From assembly GCF_014384785.1 (NCBI RefSeq), contig NZ_JACRSU010000005.1, positions 124,001-188,000 on the forward strand: 64,000 nt of DNA, in the 5' to 3' direction. Below the pieces are notes generated by a model. That model saw only the letters and a program-made list of their open reading frames with translations, searched no databases and was not told the origin of the DNA. A program made the position numbers and the translations under genes. Positions 23,287 to 32,122 of the stretch are shown in pieces. Within the stretch, counting starts at the first letter, position 1. Each line of letters opens with the position of its first letter. The stretch comes from Congzhengia minquanensis (GTDB taxonomy: Bacteria > Bacillota > Clostridia > UBA1381 > UBA9506).

Positions 23287-24870
23287 ATGAAAAAGCTTTT
23301 GTCTCTGATTTTGGTATTTCTTTTTCTGAACTCCGTTTCTGCGGTCTCAGCGGCGGAAACTGTTGTTGGTAACATTTATTCTACGGACATTTTAGCCTAT
23401 GTAAACGGCAAGCAAATTGACTCGTATAACATTGGCGGTAAGACGGCTATTCTTGTTGAGGATTTGTACGACTGGGAACATAACGAGCGCAGTTACGGGT
23501 TTATCTGGAGCTATAATGACGAGAAGCGGATGCTCACCGTATCAAGCGACGGAAGAAAAGGCTTTGGCAGTTACGATGCTCCCCGCGGACAGACTGGCAC
23601 TATACTAGGAAACGTTTATGCCACCGACATTCAGGTGTACTTCAATGGCCATGAGGTTCCCGGCTATAACATCGGCGGAAGAACAGCAGTGTGTATTGAA
23701 GATTTAGGAACCGTGGACGAAACAAGCCAGAATTTTCAGTTTGGTTATTCTAATTATTTATGTAATTTTAAATGGGATGAGACAAACCGCACAGTTTCGC
23801 TTGAGACCTACCTACAAGATGACTTTGACTGGTTGAATCATTTCCCCAACTATAAGTTGAAATTTTTCTTGAAAGACGATCAGCTTTCCTGTTCGTTCGA
23901 CCAGCTAAATCCCTACCAGTGCACACTGGAAACGGAGTTTTCAGAAAACTTCTTGCGTGATGCTTATCGAATCAAGCCTGTTTATATGAACGGCGAATAC
24001 GCCGGAAATCTTGTGTTGGATGGCGAAGGCGGATTTGTTGCTCAGTTCCAGTTCCATACTCTTTACAAGCACACAAAAGACCTGGCTGAAATGCTGACTT
24101 ATGAAGAAGCCAAACAGTATGTTTCTGATAACTTTGAAGTTTTAGACACACGTGAGGATGAAAACGCCGTCACTTATCTTGCAAAGCAGGGCGAAGTACG
24201 GTATCTGCTGCATGCTATGAAAAGGGGTGGTCTTGTGCAGGACGGAATATTTCACAGCGGCTATACCACTGTTGAACTGGGAGAGGTGACAAACCCGGAA
24301 AACTCAGACTTTGGTCAGCCCTATGTGTATCTTTACCCTTTTGGCGGACCGCACGGCGCTACAAGCTGTAAATTGATGTATGCAACCGATCAGTTTGACT
24401 TTGCCATTTCCTATAACAGCTTTCAGGATATGGCTCTTTCCCAATACAGTTCCATTTGCTCCACGATAGGCGTTGCGGATTTGATCATTGACGGAAAGCA
24501 TTACAAAATTGATGCGATTGAAGCATATGAGTATAAAAGCAATATTTTTGTAGACGTTGACCAAATTGTTGAAATATTAGGAATTGAGTATCGTTTTCAG
24601 AACGGCAACTTTGTTTTTGAAACAAATGATGAAAAACATGAAATTAGCATTTCCCTTGATACCGTCAAATATCACGAACCGGTTTACAAGGAAATTTATA
24701 ACATGATTACAGGAGATATTCTGTTAAATGGGGAAAAAACAGCGTTTACTTATCTTGCCGGCGGATCGTTGCTTACGAATGGAGCCTCCTATGAAAAAGA
24801 GGTCCAGCCATATCTATATGATGGGAAAGCATACGTTCCATTTCATTTCTTTGAATTAATTTATTCTTAA
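23287..24870 (+). CDS. Secreted protein with two related N-terminal repeats, function unknown
   Basis: 527 residues with signal peptide (MKKLLSLILVFLFLNSVSA). Two similar repeats follow (about 28-95 and 100-180), each reading 'GN-Y-TDI--Y-NG … YNIGG-TA---EDL', a stalk-like pattern. The remainder is beta-rich with another 'ADLIIDGKHYKIDAIE' stretch and a C-terminal 'DGKAYVPFHFFEL' resembling a stalk domain end. ATG 23287 follows GGAGATGG. No enzyme motif recognised. Probably cell-surface, co-expressed with the small stalk protein. Confidence 0.7.
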   Translation: MKKLLSLILVFLFLNSVSAVSAAETVVGNIYSTDILAYVNGKQIDSYNIGGKTAILVEDLYDWEHNERSYGFIWSYNDEKRMLTVSSDGRKGFGSYDAPRGQTGTILGNVYATDIQVYFNGHEVPGYNIGGRTAVCIEDLGTVDETSQNFQFGYSNYLCNFKWDETNRTVSLETYLQDDFDWLNHFPNYKLKFFLKDDQLSCSFDQLNPYQCTLETEFSENFLRDAYRIKPVYMNGEYAGNLVLDGEGGFVAQFQFHTLYKHTKDLAEMLTYEEAKQYVSDNFEVLDTREDENAVTYLAKQGEVRYLLHAMKRGGLVQDGIFHSGYTTVELGEVTNPENSDFGQPYVYLYPFGGPHGATSCKLMYATDQFDFAISYNSFQDMALSQYSSICSTIGVADLIIDGKHYKIDAIEAYEYKSNIFVDVDQIVEILGIEYRFQNGNFVFETNDEKHEISISLDTVKYHEPVYKEIYNMITGDILLNGEKTAFTYLAGGSLLTNGASYEKEVQPYLYDGKAYVPFHFFELIYS

Positions 24871-24876
24871 AATCAA

Positions 24877-24908
24877 AAGCATACCGCCAAAAGGCGGTAT
24901 GCTTTTTT
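24877..24908. terminator. Bidirectional terminator
   Basis: AAGCATACCGCC / GGCGGTATGCTT stem, AAAA loop, T-runs both sides; shared by converging genes. Confidence 0.88.
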
Positions 24909-26091
24909 ATTTGTTAAGGCAATACTTTTTCATAACCTCGTCATAGGACTGTTCGGCATAATCCTCAAGTTTTCCGAACCGGTGCAGATATTCTAAAAGG
25001 GTGTAACGTTCGCGGAAGGTGCGCCCCCGCAGCACGCCTTCTACATACCGTTTTTTGTCTGTTACCGTAAACGGTAGCCTCAGCGTTTTTTGCAGCGTTT
25101 CCACTTCATAGAACAGCGGCAAATATTTTTTAATTAATGCTTTCACCGTTTCGTCCTGGGTTTCCCTGTAAAGCCGCTCATACATCACCATAGCAGCAAA
25201 GGTGGCCTCACCCACCTCAATGCCGTGAAGGTTAGGCGTTTTGCCCTCCTCCAAATCCATAACCTCCCAGGTCTGCCCAATCATGTGCTCGGTGCCGGAG
25301 GCCGGCCGCGAACTGCCGGTATATGCAATGCCCAGGCCTGACAAAATCAGTCCGTCCACTGTGTTTTTGATGGTATGAATATCGCGTTCAAACAGCTTTT
25401 CAGAGGATTCAATACAAGTTTTTGTGGCCTGAATTACCATATCGGCCACCTTTTCGCAGTAATATTCCCCGGTCATCATACGGGAGAGTTCCCAGTCTAA
25501 AATGGCTATATACTTTCCAATCATATCGCCTACGCCGGCCATAAGCAGCTCTTTCGGCGCTGCGGCGGCAATGTTTAAATCAATGATGATGTGGCGTGCA
25601 ATGGAGCAGGTATAAACAATTTTTTTGTTCCCCACAATTAAAGGTGCAACCACCGACGCAAACCCGTCCATAGACGGAGCGGTGCCCAAAATTCCATATT
25701 CAATCCCCAGCCGGTAGCTTACCATTCTGCAAATGTCGTTTACAGAGCCTGAGCCTACGGCCAAAATAAAGTCCGGGTTATTGGAAAAGTGGTTAATGTC
25801 GTAGATATCTTCGTCCCACCCTGCTTCAATCAGAACCCGTCCAACGTTCTTGTCGGTGGGGAGCGCCCCCGCCTCTAAAAGAAAGGTGTGGGATAATATC
25901 CCTTTTTCTTTTAATAGCGCCTCTGCCCGCTTCCCCGCGGCCTGAAAGGTGTTTTCATCCGCTACTAAAAATATGCTTTTATATTCTGACAGAATTTCGC
26001 CTATTTTTTCAACTGCGTGTTCTCCAACCTCTACGGTTTTCACCGGTGCGGTATGTTTTTTTTGTACGCAGCTGCATTCCATTTCGAGCAT
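24907..26091 (-). CDS. sn-Glycerol-1-phosphate dehydrogenase family (AraM/EgsA-like)
   Basis: 394-residue NAD(P)-dependent dehydrogenase of the iron-containing/3-dehydroquinate-synthase-like superfamily. Visible: nucleotide site 'AVGSGSVNDICRMVSYR', 'TAPSMDGFAS', and metal-ligand region 'GVGDMIGKYIAILDW' with later 'GTEHMIGQTW' and 'LHGIEVGEATFA' histidines, as in EgsA of Bacillus. It would interconvert dihydroxyacetone phosphate and glycerol-1-phosphate, or act on a related sugar phosphate. ATG 26091 follows GGAAAGGAGTG; an upstream in-frame ATG would overlap the divergent AraC gene. The AraC neighbour suggests sugar-controlled expression. Confidence 0.85.
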   Translation of the reverse strand: MLEMECSCVQKKHTAPVKTVEVGEHAVEKIGEILSEYKSIFLVADENTFQAAGKRAEALLKEKGILSHTFLLEAGALPTDKNVGRVLIEAGWDEDIYDINHFSNNPDFILAVGSGSVNDICRMVSYRLGIEYGILGTAPSMDGFASVVAPLIVGNKKIVYTCSIARHIIIDLNIAAAAPKELLMAGVGDMIGKYIAILDWELSRMMTGEYYCEKVADMVIQATKTCIESSEKLFERDIHTIKNTVDGLILSGLGIAYTGSSRPASGTEHMIGQTWEVMDLEEGKTPNLHGIEVGEATFAAMVMYERLYRETQDETVKALIKKYLPLFYEVETLQKTLRLPFTVTDKKRYVEGVLRGRTFRERYTLLEYLHRFGKLEDYAEQSYDEVMKKYCLNK

Positions 26092-26171
26092 GCACAACAC
26101 TCCTTTCCCTTTTATTTTAATTTTATTATTCTGAAAATAATATCTTAATATTGGCACATATTTTAAAAATA

Positions 26172-26200
26172 TTGCTTTTCTATTTGCTTTGTGATAAAAT
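26172..26200 (+). promoter_or_regulatory. Promoter of the AraC-type gene
   Basis: TTGCTT (26172-26177), 17-bp spacer, TAAAAT (26195-26200), 20 bases before the ATG. Confidence 0.6.
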
Positions 26201-26220
26201 TTTAAGAAGGAGGCGGTTTT

Positions 26221-27027
26221 ATGGAACATTACGAAAAATTTATTTACCGGCAGTCAGGGCCTAACCAGCTTTCCGGAAAAAAACATGTGCATCCGGACGA
26301 ATTTGAATTGCTTTTCGTAACGAACGGACGCGGGCGCGTAATGATTGGCGCAAGGTTATTTCCGCTGACGCCCGGCACGTTTTACATAATCAACGGAGAG
26401 GACGTGCACAGCGTTACGCCGGACACTGGCACAGAATATGTAAGAACCATTTTAAATCTGCCCAAAGAATATCTCAACAGATTGCTTGCCTCCGCAAAAG
26501 AGCCGGAACTGCTGCCCATGCTTTTGCAAAAGGGCGCAGTGCGTCTTGATTCTCTGGCTGCCGAACGGGTTGAAAGAGACTTTGAGTCTGTTTACAACGC
26601 AAAGGAACACAAAAACCTTCTGTTTGCCGGCGCACTGCTTGCTCTTTTTTCAGCCTGCACAGCTTCTGCCTCCCAGGTTTCACCTGATTTTGGCGGAATA
26701 ATTTCCTCGGTGCTGTCTTACATTGACCAGAACATTACGGCGAAAATCACGCTGGACGACATTGAAAAGCACACGTTTGTGAGCAAATATCACATTTGCC
26801 ACAAGTTTAAAAGGACCGTGGGCATGACGCCGGGGGAATATATTTTAAAGCGGCGGCTGTCGTTAGCAAAAAAGCTTTTGTCCGGCAGTGATTCTGCCCT
26901 TTCTGAAATTGCCTTGTCAACCGGGTTTGGCAGTTTTTCTTACTTTAGCTCCAGCTTTAAACGCCTTGAGGGAATTACTCCCACGGAGTACCGCAGGAGG
27001 TATCGTAACAGCCCCCTGGCTAAATAA
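26221..27027 (+). CDS. AraC-family transcriptional regulator
   Basis: 268 residues: N-terminal cupin-like sensor (HVHPDEFELLFVTNGRGR … LTPGTFYIINGEDVH) and a C-terminal double helix-turn-helix (about 165-265) with 'VGMTPGEYILKRRLSLAKKLL' and 'GFGSFSYFSSSFKRLEGITPTEYRRR'. ATG 26221 follows AGAAGGAGG. Divergent from the EgsA-like gene, which it likely regulates in response to a sugar. Confidence 0.88.
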   Translation: MEHYEKFIYRQSGPNQLSGKKHVHPDEFELLFVTNGRGRVMIGARLFPLTPGTFYIINGEDVHSVTPDTGTEYVRTILNLPKEYLNRLLASAKEPELLPMLLQKGAVRLDSLAAERVERDFESVYNAKEHKNLLFAGALLALFSACTASASQVSPDFGGIISSVLSYIDQNITAKITLDDIEKHTFVSKYHICHKFKRTVGMTPGEYILKRRLSLAKKLLSGSDSALSEIALSTGFGSFSYFSSSFKRLEGITPTEYRRRYRNSPLAK

Positions 27028-27055
27028 AGAAAACAGTAAGAAAAGCTGAAAAATT

Positions 27056-27853
27056 TTAATCATTCAGCTTTTCTTTTCTATATTTTCCGGGAGATATGCC
27101 CTCCATTTTTTTAAAAACTCGACTGAAATATTGCAGAGAAGAAAAACCGCTTTTAAGAGCGCAAGTTTCTAAAGATAAAAAAGAATGTTTCATAAGTCTT
27201 TGTGCATTATTTATTCGAATTGCGTTTATATATTTCGATGGAGACATATTATATTGACTTTTGAAAAGCTTTCTAAAGTAGACATCGCTTATGTCAAGAT
27301 TATCTGCTAACACGGAAATACTCAGTGACAAATCATTAAAATGAGTATCAATATATTCTTTTGCTTCTGTTATTTTTGTTTTTATAGAATTGCTCATATA
27401 ATTCGTGCTTGCAGTTAGTGCAATAATACCATAGATATCGTATAAAATGGACATACACTCAAAAAAGGAAATACTTGTATGATGTGTGTATATGTATAAA
27501 AGTTTCCTAAAGGTATTCTCTGCATAAGATGCGTTACTGGGTGCATAAATATTACTTTTTTTTAAATCATGGTTTTCGAACTCAAAATCACAAAATATAA
27601 ATTGATATTCGTCTGAATGAATATACATTGTATAGTTGGCGTGGTGAGCAAGATAAAATATATCACCGGCATTTACAGTGAATTCTTGATTGTCATTAAA
27701 GTTATATGTACAGCTTCCCGAGATAACATATACAAATGCGTCGCTGTGTCTGTCTTTAACGGTAAGTAATTTGCGAATATGTTCATTCTTTGCTTTTATC
27801 ACATCTATAATTTGCCTAATACTAAATTTATTTTCGACTATATCAAGTTCCAT
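27056..27853 (-). CDS. AraC-family regulator, probable controller of the glycyl radical enzyme
   Basis: 265 residues: cupin sensor (SGSCTYNFNDNQEFTVNAGDIFYLAHHANY) and C-terminal AraC helix-turn-helix pair ending 'SGFSSLQYFSRVFKKMEGISPGKYRKE'. Strongly AT-rich, like the divergent glycyl radical enzyme operon and unlike the preceding AraC gene. Start ATG 27853 (MELDIVENKF) has a weak GAAGACG site; the in-frame ATG 27895 has none. Divergent arrangement suggests it activates 28021-30920 with the enzyme's substrate as inducer. Confidence 0.85.
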   Translation of the reverse strand: MELDIVENKFSIRQIIDVIKAKNEHIRKLLTVKDRHSDAFVYVISGSCTYNFNDNQEFTVNAGDIFYLAHHANYTMYIHSDEYQFIFCDFEFENHDLKKSNIYAPSNASYAENTFRKLLYIYTHHTSISFFECMSILYDIYGIIALTASTNYMSNSIKTKITEAKEYIDTHFNDLSLSISVLADNLDISDVYFRKLFKSQYNMSPSKYINAIRINNAQRLMKHSFLSLETCALKSGFSSLQYFSRVFKKMEGISPGKYRKEKLND

Positions 27854-27965
27854 TACATCGTCTTCTTTTCTTTTATTTGTATAAAATTTTATCATAAGAT
27901 ACTGAGAAAATCAACATAAATTTTATCTAAAGTTTCGAAAAGTATAAATTATTTGATAATTCATA

Positions 27966-27994
27966 TTTACAATATAATTCTGTTATTATACAAT
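27966..27994 (+). promoter_or_regulatory. Possible promoter of the glycyl radical enzyme operon
   Basis: TTTACA (27966-27971), 17-bp spacer, TACAAT (27989-27994); weaker than consensus, as expected for an activated promoter. Confidence 0.5.
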
Positions 27995-28020
27995 TGTAAC
28001 AAAAGGAGTTGGTAAGATTT

Positions 28021-30084
28021 ATGCCATTAGCAAGAAAAGAGTTATTGGATTATGCAGAGCGGCACTCAAGCAAAAAAGATGCATGCGATGTATTGGAAGC
28101 AGATTGTAAAATTATTATTTATCTGCTTGATAATTGTAAAATTACAGTTCCAGAAAATAATCGTTTTTTTGTAAATGTGAATTGCAAAGGAATTTTAAAT
28201 CAGATTGCATGGAAAAGAGCGGTTATATATGATGAGGAGCTAAAAAAAAATAAGCTTTCGGACGGATGCAACGCATTGGCATTTACCGGTACATTTGATA
28301 TCAGTCACACAACAGCCGAATGGGAAAGGGTTATTTCTCTGGGCGTATATGGAATTAGAACAGAATTGAAAAAGTATTATGAAAGATATGCAACAGATGA
28401 TAAAAAACGCAGATTTTTCAATAATACGATCAAAGTATATGACGCTGCGCTTAAGTTTATGAAACGTTGTGCCGAAGCTGCTTTGCAGAACGGAAAAACA
28501 GAAATGGCAAATGCACTTTTATATCTCTGTAAAAATTCTCCGTCTAGTTTCTACGAGGCGCTTCAGACCACCATTGTCTATTATGTTCTTCAACATATGT
28601 TTGAGGGAACATATTTAAGAACACTTGGCAGACTTGATAAACTATATTTTCCTTATTATAAGAACGAGAATATTGATAAATCAAAAAGATTGATTATGGA
28701 CTTCATTAAGGAAATAGACAGATTAGAGGCTCCTTCTAATATACCGTTCGCCATTGGTGGAACGGATATTAACGGAAATGATTTAATCAATGAATTGTCG
28801 TATTTGTTTTTGGATGCATATAAGTTTGCTCATACAAACAACACTAAATTACATATACTGTGCTCTGATAATACGCCGTCTGATATTATTGAATCTGCTT
28901 TTAATGGGATTCGCAGTGGCAACAACAGCATTGTCTTTTTATCAGACAAAAAGGTTATTGACTCCTTAAAAAAATTAGGTATAGAACACAGCGATGCTAC
29001 AAATTACCACGTTGTAGGTTGTTATGAGTGTGGCGGCTACAATGAACTTACTTGCTCATGTAATGCAAGAGTAAATATTACAAAAGCGTTGGAACTTGCT
29101 TTAAACGGTGGAAAAGATATGTTAACATCTAAAACTATAGGACTTGAAACCGATAGCAATTTTAATAATTTTAACGACTTATATGCTGAATTTGAACGCC
29201 AACTTGTTTACTTATGTAATTGTGCAATGAAATGTACTGATTTGTTTGAGAAACATTATAACAGTATTCATTCAGCGCCAATTCTTTCAGCAACCTATAC
29301 GTCTTCTTTGGAAAAAGGCGGTGATTTGTACTGTGATAATAGCGCAAAATATTGTAATTCTTCCGTTAATGCATTAGGGCTTGCTACGGCAGTCGACTCA
29401 CTTGCGGCAATCAAAAAGGCGGTTTTTGAGGATAAACTCATGACAATAAAAGAACTTACAGAAATTTTAAAATCAAACTGGACAGATAAAGAACCTATGA
29501 GGCTGTTTATAAAAAATCGATATCCTAAATTTGGAAACGGTAATAAAACAATAGATCATATGGCAAAATCAATCGTAGATAAATTATCGGAAACAATAAA
29601 TGGGAAGCCAAATGTCAAAGGCGGAAAATACAGATTAGGACTTTTTTCAATTGACTGGCGTTGGGATTTTGGTGAGAAAACTGCAGCATCTGCCGACGGC
29701 AGACTCTCAGGAGAACCTCTTTCACAAAATACATCTGCAAGTTTTGGTGCGGATAAAATGGGAGCCACTGCACATTTGATGTCACTAAATACAATTGATA
29801 CCGTAAATACTCCTAACGGTGCAATCGTTGATATTGACCTTCCTTTATCTGCAGTACAAGGGAAAAATGGTTTAAAATCGTTAGTTTCAACTCTGAAAAC
29901 TTATTTCGAATTCGGCGGATTTGCAGTACACTATAATGTGCTTGATACAGAAATTTTAAAAGATGCAAAGCGGAATCCTGAAAAATATCCAAATTTACAG
30001 GTAAGGCTTTGCGGCTGGAATGTTTTATTCTCTTCGTTAAGTGATAAAGAAAAAGAAGAGTTTATAGCGAGGTCATTCAAATGA
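28021..30084 (+). CDS. Compact glycyl radical enzyme of unknown substrate
   Basis: 687-residue member of the pyruvate-formate-lyase/glycyl radical superfamily. The thiyl loop reads VVGCYECGG, with Cys334 and Glu336 forming the C-x-E pair seen in diol/choline/hydroxyproline lyase-dehydratases and arylacetate decarboxylases, but not in pyruvate formate-lyase (adjacent Cys-Cys). The glycyl loop near the C-terminus is RLCGWNVLF with Gly665 the radical site, about 22 residues from the end. Typical relatives are 780-850 residues, so this one is short. An additional Cys337 follows Glu336. ATG 28021 follows AAAAGGAG. The activase gene overlaps by ATGA. Reaction cannot be assigned; anaerobic C-O, C-N or C-C bond cleavage of a small metabolite is likely. 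Confidence 0.85.
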   Translation: MPLARKELLDYAERHSSKKDACDVLEADCKIIIYLLDNCKITVPENNRFFVNVNCKGILNQIAWKRAVIYDEELKKNKLSDGCNALAFTGTFDISHTTAEWERVISLGVYGIRTELKKYYERYATDDKKRRFFNNTIKVYDAALKFMKRCAEAALQNGKTEMANALLYLCKNSPSSFYEALQTTIVYYVLQHMFEGTYLRTLGRLDKLYFPYYKNENIDKSKRLIMDFIKEIDRLEAPSNIPFAIGGTDINGNDLINELSYLFLDAYKFAHTNNTKLHILCSDNTPSDIIESAFNGIRSGNNSIVFLSDKKVIDSLKKLGIEHSDATNYHVVGCYECGGYNELTCSCNARVNITKALELALNGGKDMLTSKTIGLETDSNFNNFNDLYAEFERQLVYLCNCAMKCTDLFEKHYNSIHSAPILSATYTSSLEKGGDLYCDNSAKYCNSSVNALGLATAVDSLAAIKKAVFEDKLMTIKELTEILKSNWTDKEPMRLFIKNRYPKFGNGNKTIDHMAKSIVDKLSETINGKPNVKGGKYRLGLFSIDWRWDFGEKTAASADGRLSGEPLSQNTSASFGADKMGATAHLMSLNTIDTVNTPNGAIVDIDLPLSAVQGKNGLKSLVSTLKTYFEFGGFAVHYNVLDTEILKDAKRNPEKYPNLQVRLCGWNVLFSSLSDKEKEEFIARSFK

Positions 30085-30920
30085 AGGGCGTAATTTCAGG
30101 TATTAAAAGAATGGAAATACACGATGGGGATGGTCTGCGTACAACTGTTTTCTTCAAAGGTTGTCCTCTAAAGTGTATTTGGTGCCATAATCCCGAGAGC
30201 ATATCTTTTAACAAACAAATTGCTTTTTTTGAAAATAAATGTATGAATTGTGGATTATGTAATCACGTCAAAAGCGAAATAACGGCAAAATATTGTCCAA
30301 CACAGGCAATTATGGTTTTTGGACAGGAATACGAAGTTGATGAACTCGTATATGAATTAATGAAAGAGAAAGAATTTTATAAAAACAGCGGCGGCGGAGT
30401 TACTTTATCGGGTGGTGAATGTCTTGCGCAATCGGATTTTGCAACGGCTCTATCAAGAGAGCTTTTTCAAAATGGAATTAGCGTTAATATTGATACCTGC
30501 GGATACGTCAACAATGAAGTATTAAAAAGAATCATTCCTTATACAGATAAATTTTTATATGATATAAAAGCCATTGATAATAATGTTCACAAAAAGTGTA
30601 CAACTCAGGATAATTACATAATTTTAGAAAATTTGAAATTTCTATGTGAAAACAACTGCAAAATTGAAGTTCGATATCCTTTTGTAAAAGGATATAATGA
30701 CAAAGAGTCCGATAAAATTGGGTCGTTTTTGAAAGATCTGAAAGGAATCATTAAAGTAAAAGTATTACAGTATCATCACTTTTCCGGCTCAAGATATAAA
30801 GCACTTAATATGGTAAACACACTTCCTGTTGCAGAAACATTATATCAAGATGTACAGCTCGCGGTGAATATCTTAAAAAGTTATGGTCTGAATGCAATCA
30901 ATGGAATTGACGAATCATAA
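30081..30920 (+). CDS. Glycyl radical enzyme activase (radical SAM)
   Basis: 279 residues. The radical SAM cluster motif CxxxCxxC is seen as GCPLKCIWCHNPES. A ferredoxin-like insert (CMNCGLC … YCPTQAI) has four Cys, enough for one extra [4Fe-4S] cluster, whereas many dehydratase activases have two and PflA none. The SAM-binding GGE motif reads LSGGECL, where Pro is usual after GGE. It abstracts hydrogen from Gly665 of the enzyme encoded directly upstream (ATGA overlap). Confidence 0.9.
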   Translation: MKGVISGIKRMEIHDGDGLRTTVFFKGCPLKCIWCHNPESISFNKQIAFFENKCMNCGLCNHVKSEITAKYCPTQAIMVFGQEYEVDELVYELMKEKEFYKNSGGGVTLSGGECLAQSDFATALSRELFQNGISVNIDTCGYVNNEVLKRIIPYTDKFLYDIKAIDNNVHKKCTTQDNYIILENLKFLCENNCKIEVRYPFVKGYNDKESDKIGSFLKDLKGIIKVKVLQYHHFSGSRYKALNMVNTLPVAETLYQDVQLAVNILKSYGLNAINGIDES

Positions 30921-31008
30921 ATTTGTCCTGTTCTGGAACAAGCAGGAAACTTACGTTGCGCTAATTCCAAAATCTTATATCCGACGGGTGCAACCCCATG
31001 CTATGCAA

Positions 31009-31051
31009 AAAAAGGATAGAAACGAAATCAAATCGTTTCTATCCTTTTTTT
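31009..31051. terminator. Bidirectional terminator after the activase
   Basis: AAAAGGATAGAAACGA / TCGTTTCTATCCTTTT stem with a T7 run on the plus strand and T-run on the minus strand; shared by the converging GGGtGRT gene. The bases 30921-31008 show nothing else. Confidence 0.88.
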
Positions 31052-31105
31052 AACTGTCCTTAAAAACATCACATATATCAGCGGCTGTTTTGCTATTAAT
31101 AAAAT

Positions 31106-32104
31106 TTATTTCATCGCTTCTTCAATCGCAACCGCAACTGCAACGGTCATACCAACCATCGGGTTGTTACCTGCGCCGATCAAGCCCATCATTTCAACGT
31201 GAGCCGGAACGGAGGACGAGCCTGCAAACTGTGCGTCAGAATGCATTCTGCCCATGGTGTCTGTCATGCCGTAAGAAGCGGGGCCGGCTGCCATGTTATC
31301 CGGATGCAGCGTTCTTCCCGTACCGCCGCCGGAGGCCACAGAGAAATATTTTTTGCCCTGTTCGATGCATTCTTTTTTATAGGTGCCTGCAACAGGATGC
31401 TGGAAGCGTGTGGGGTTCGTGGAGTTGCCGGTGATGGAAACGTCCACGCCCTCTAAATGCATGATGGCAACGCCTTCGCGCACGTCGTCTGCGCCGTAGC
31501 AGCGAACCTTGGCCCGCTCGCCTTTAGAGTATGCGGTTTCTTTCACAACGGTTACAGTGCCTGTATAATAATCAAACTTTGTCTGCACATAGGTAAAGCC
31601 GTTAATTCTGGAAATAATCTGCGCCGCGTCTTTGCCCAAGCCGTTTAAAATAACCTTTAAATCTTCTTTTCTTGCCTTGTTGGCACTTCTTGCCAAACCA
31701 ATTGCGCCCTCAGCCGCTGCAAAAGACTCGTGTCCAGCCAAAAATGCAAAGCATTTTGTTTCGTCACGAAGGAGCATTGCGCCCAGGTTACCATGGCCAA
31801 TGCCAACCTTTCTGTCGTCTGCAACAGAGCCGGGGATACAGAAAGACTGAAGCCCAAGCCCAATTTTTTCAGCCGCGTCGGCAGCCTTTGTGCAGCCTTC
31901 TTTAATGGCAATAGCCGCACCGGTTATGTAAGCCCAGCAGGCATTTTCAAAGCAGATGGGCTGAATGCTTTTCACGAGATTATAAACGTCAATTCCCTTG
32001 TCGTCGCAAATCTGTTTTGCTTCTTCCAAAGACTGAATTCCGTGTTTATTTAATTCTGCATTAATCTGGTCAATTCTTCTTTCATAACTTTCAAATAAAG
32101 CCAT
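31106..32104 (-). CDS. GGGtGRT family protein
   Basis: 332 residues with the family signature 'SGGGTGRTLHPDNMA' (about residue 260) and a Gly-rich end. This protein family is conserved in anaerobic Firmicutes and is regularly encoded next to an IscU-like scaffold, as here (18 bp apart), but its function is not established. ATG 32104 follows AAAGGAGGGA. It may act in iron-sulfur or redox enzyme assembly. Confidence 0.8.
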   Translation of the reverse strand: MALFESYERRIDQINAELNKHGIQSLEEAKQICDDKGIDVYNLVKSIQPICFENACWAYITGAAIAIKEGCTKAADAAEKIGLGLQSFCIPGSVADDRKVGIGHGNLGAMLLRDETKCFAFLAGHESFAAAEGAIGLARSANKARKEDLKVILNGLGKDAAQIISRINGFTYVQTKFDYYTGTVTVVKETAYSKGERAKVRCYGADDVREGVAIMHLEGVDVSITGNSTNPTRFQHPVAGTYKKECIEQGKKYFSVASGGGTGRTLHPDNMAAGPASYGMTDTMGRMHSDAQFAGSSSVPAHVEMMGLIGAGNNPMVGMTVAVAVAIEEAMK

Positions 32105-32122
32105 TTACGATTCCCTCCTTTA

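Noticed and set aside
28009-28020. TTG start four codons upstream of the glycyl radical enzyme ATG
   Set aside because: It overlaps the AAAAGGAG ribosome site itself.
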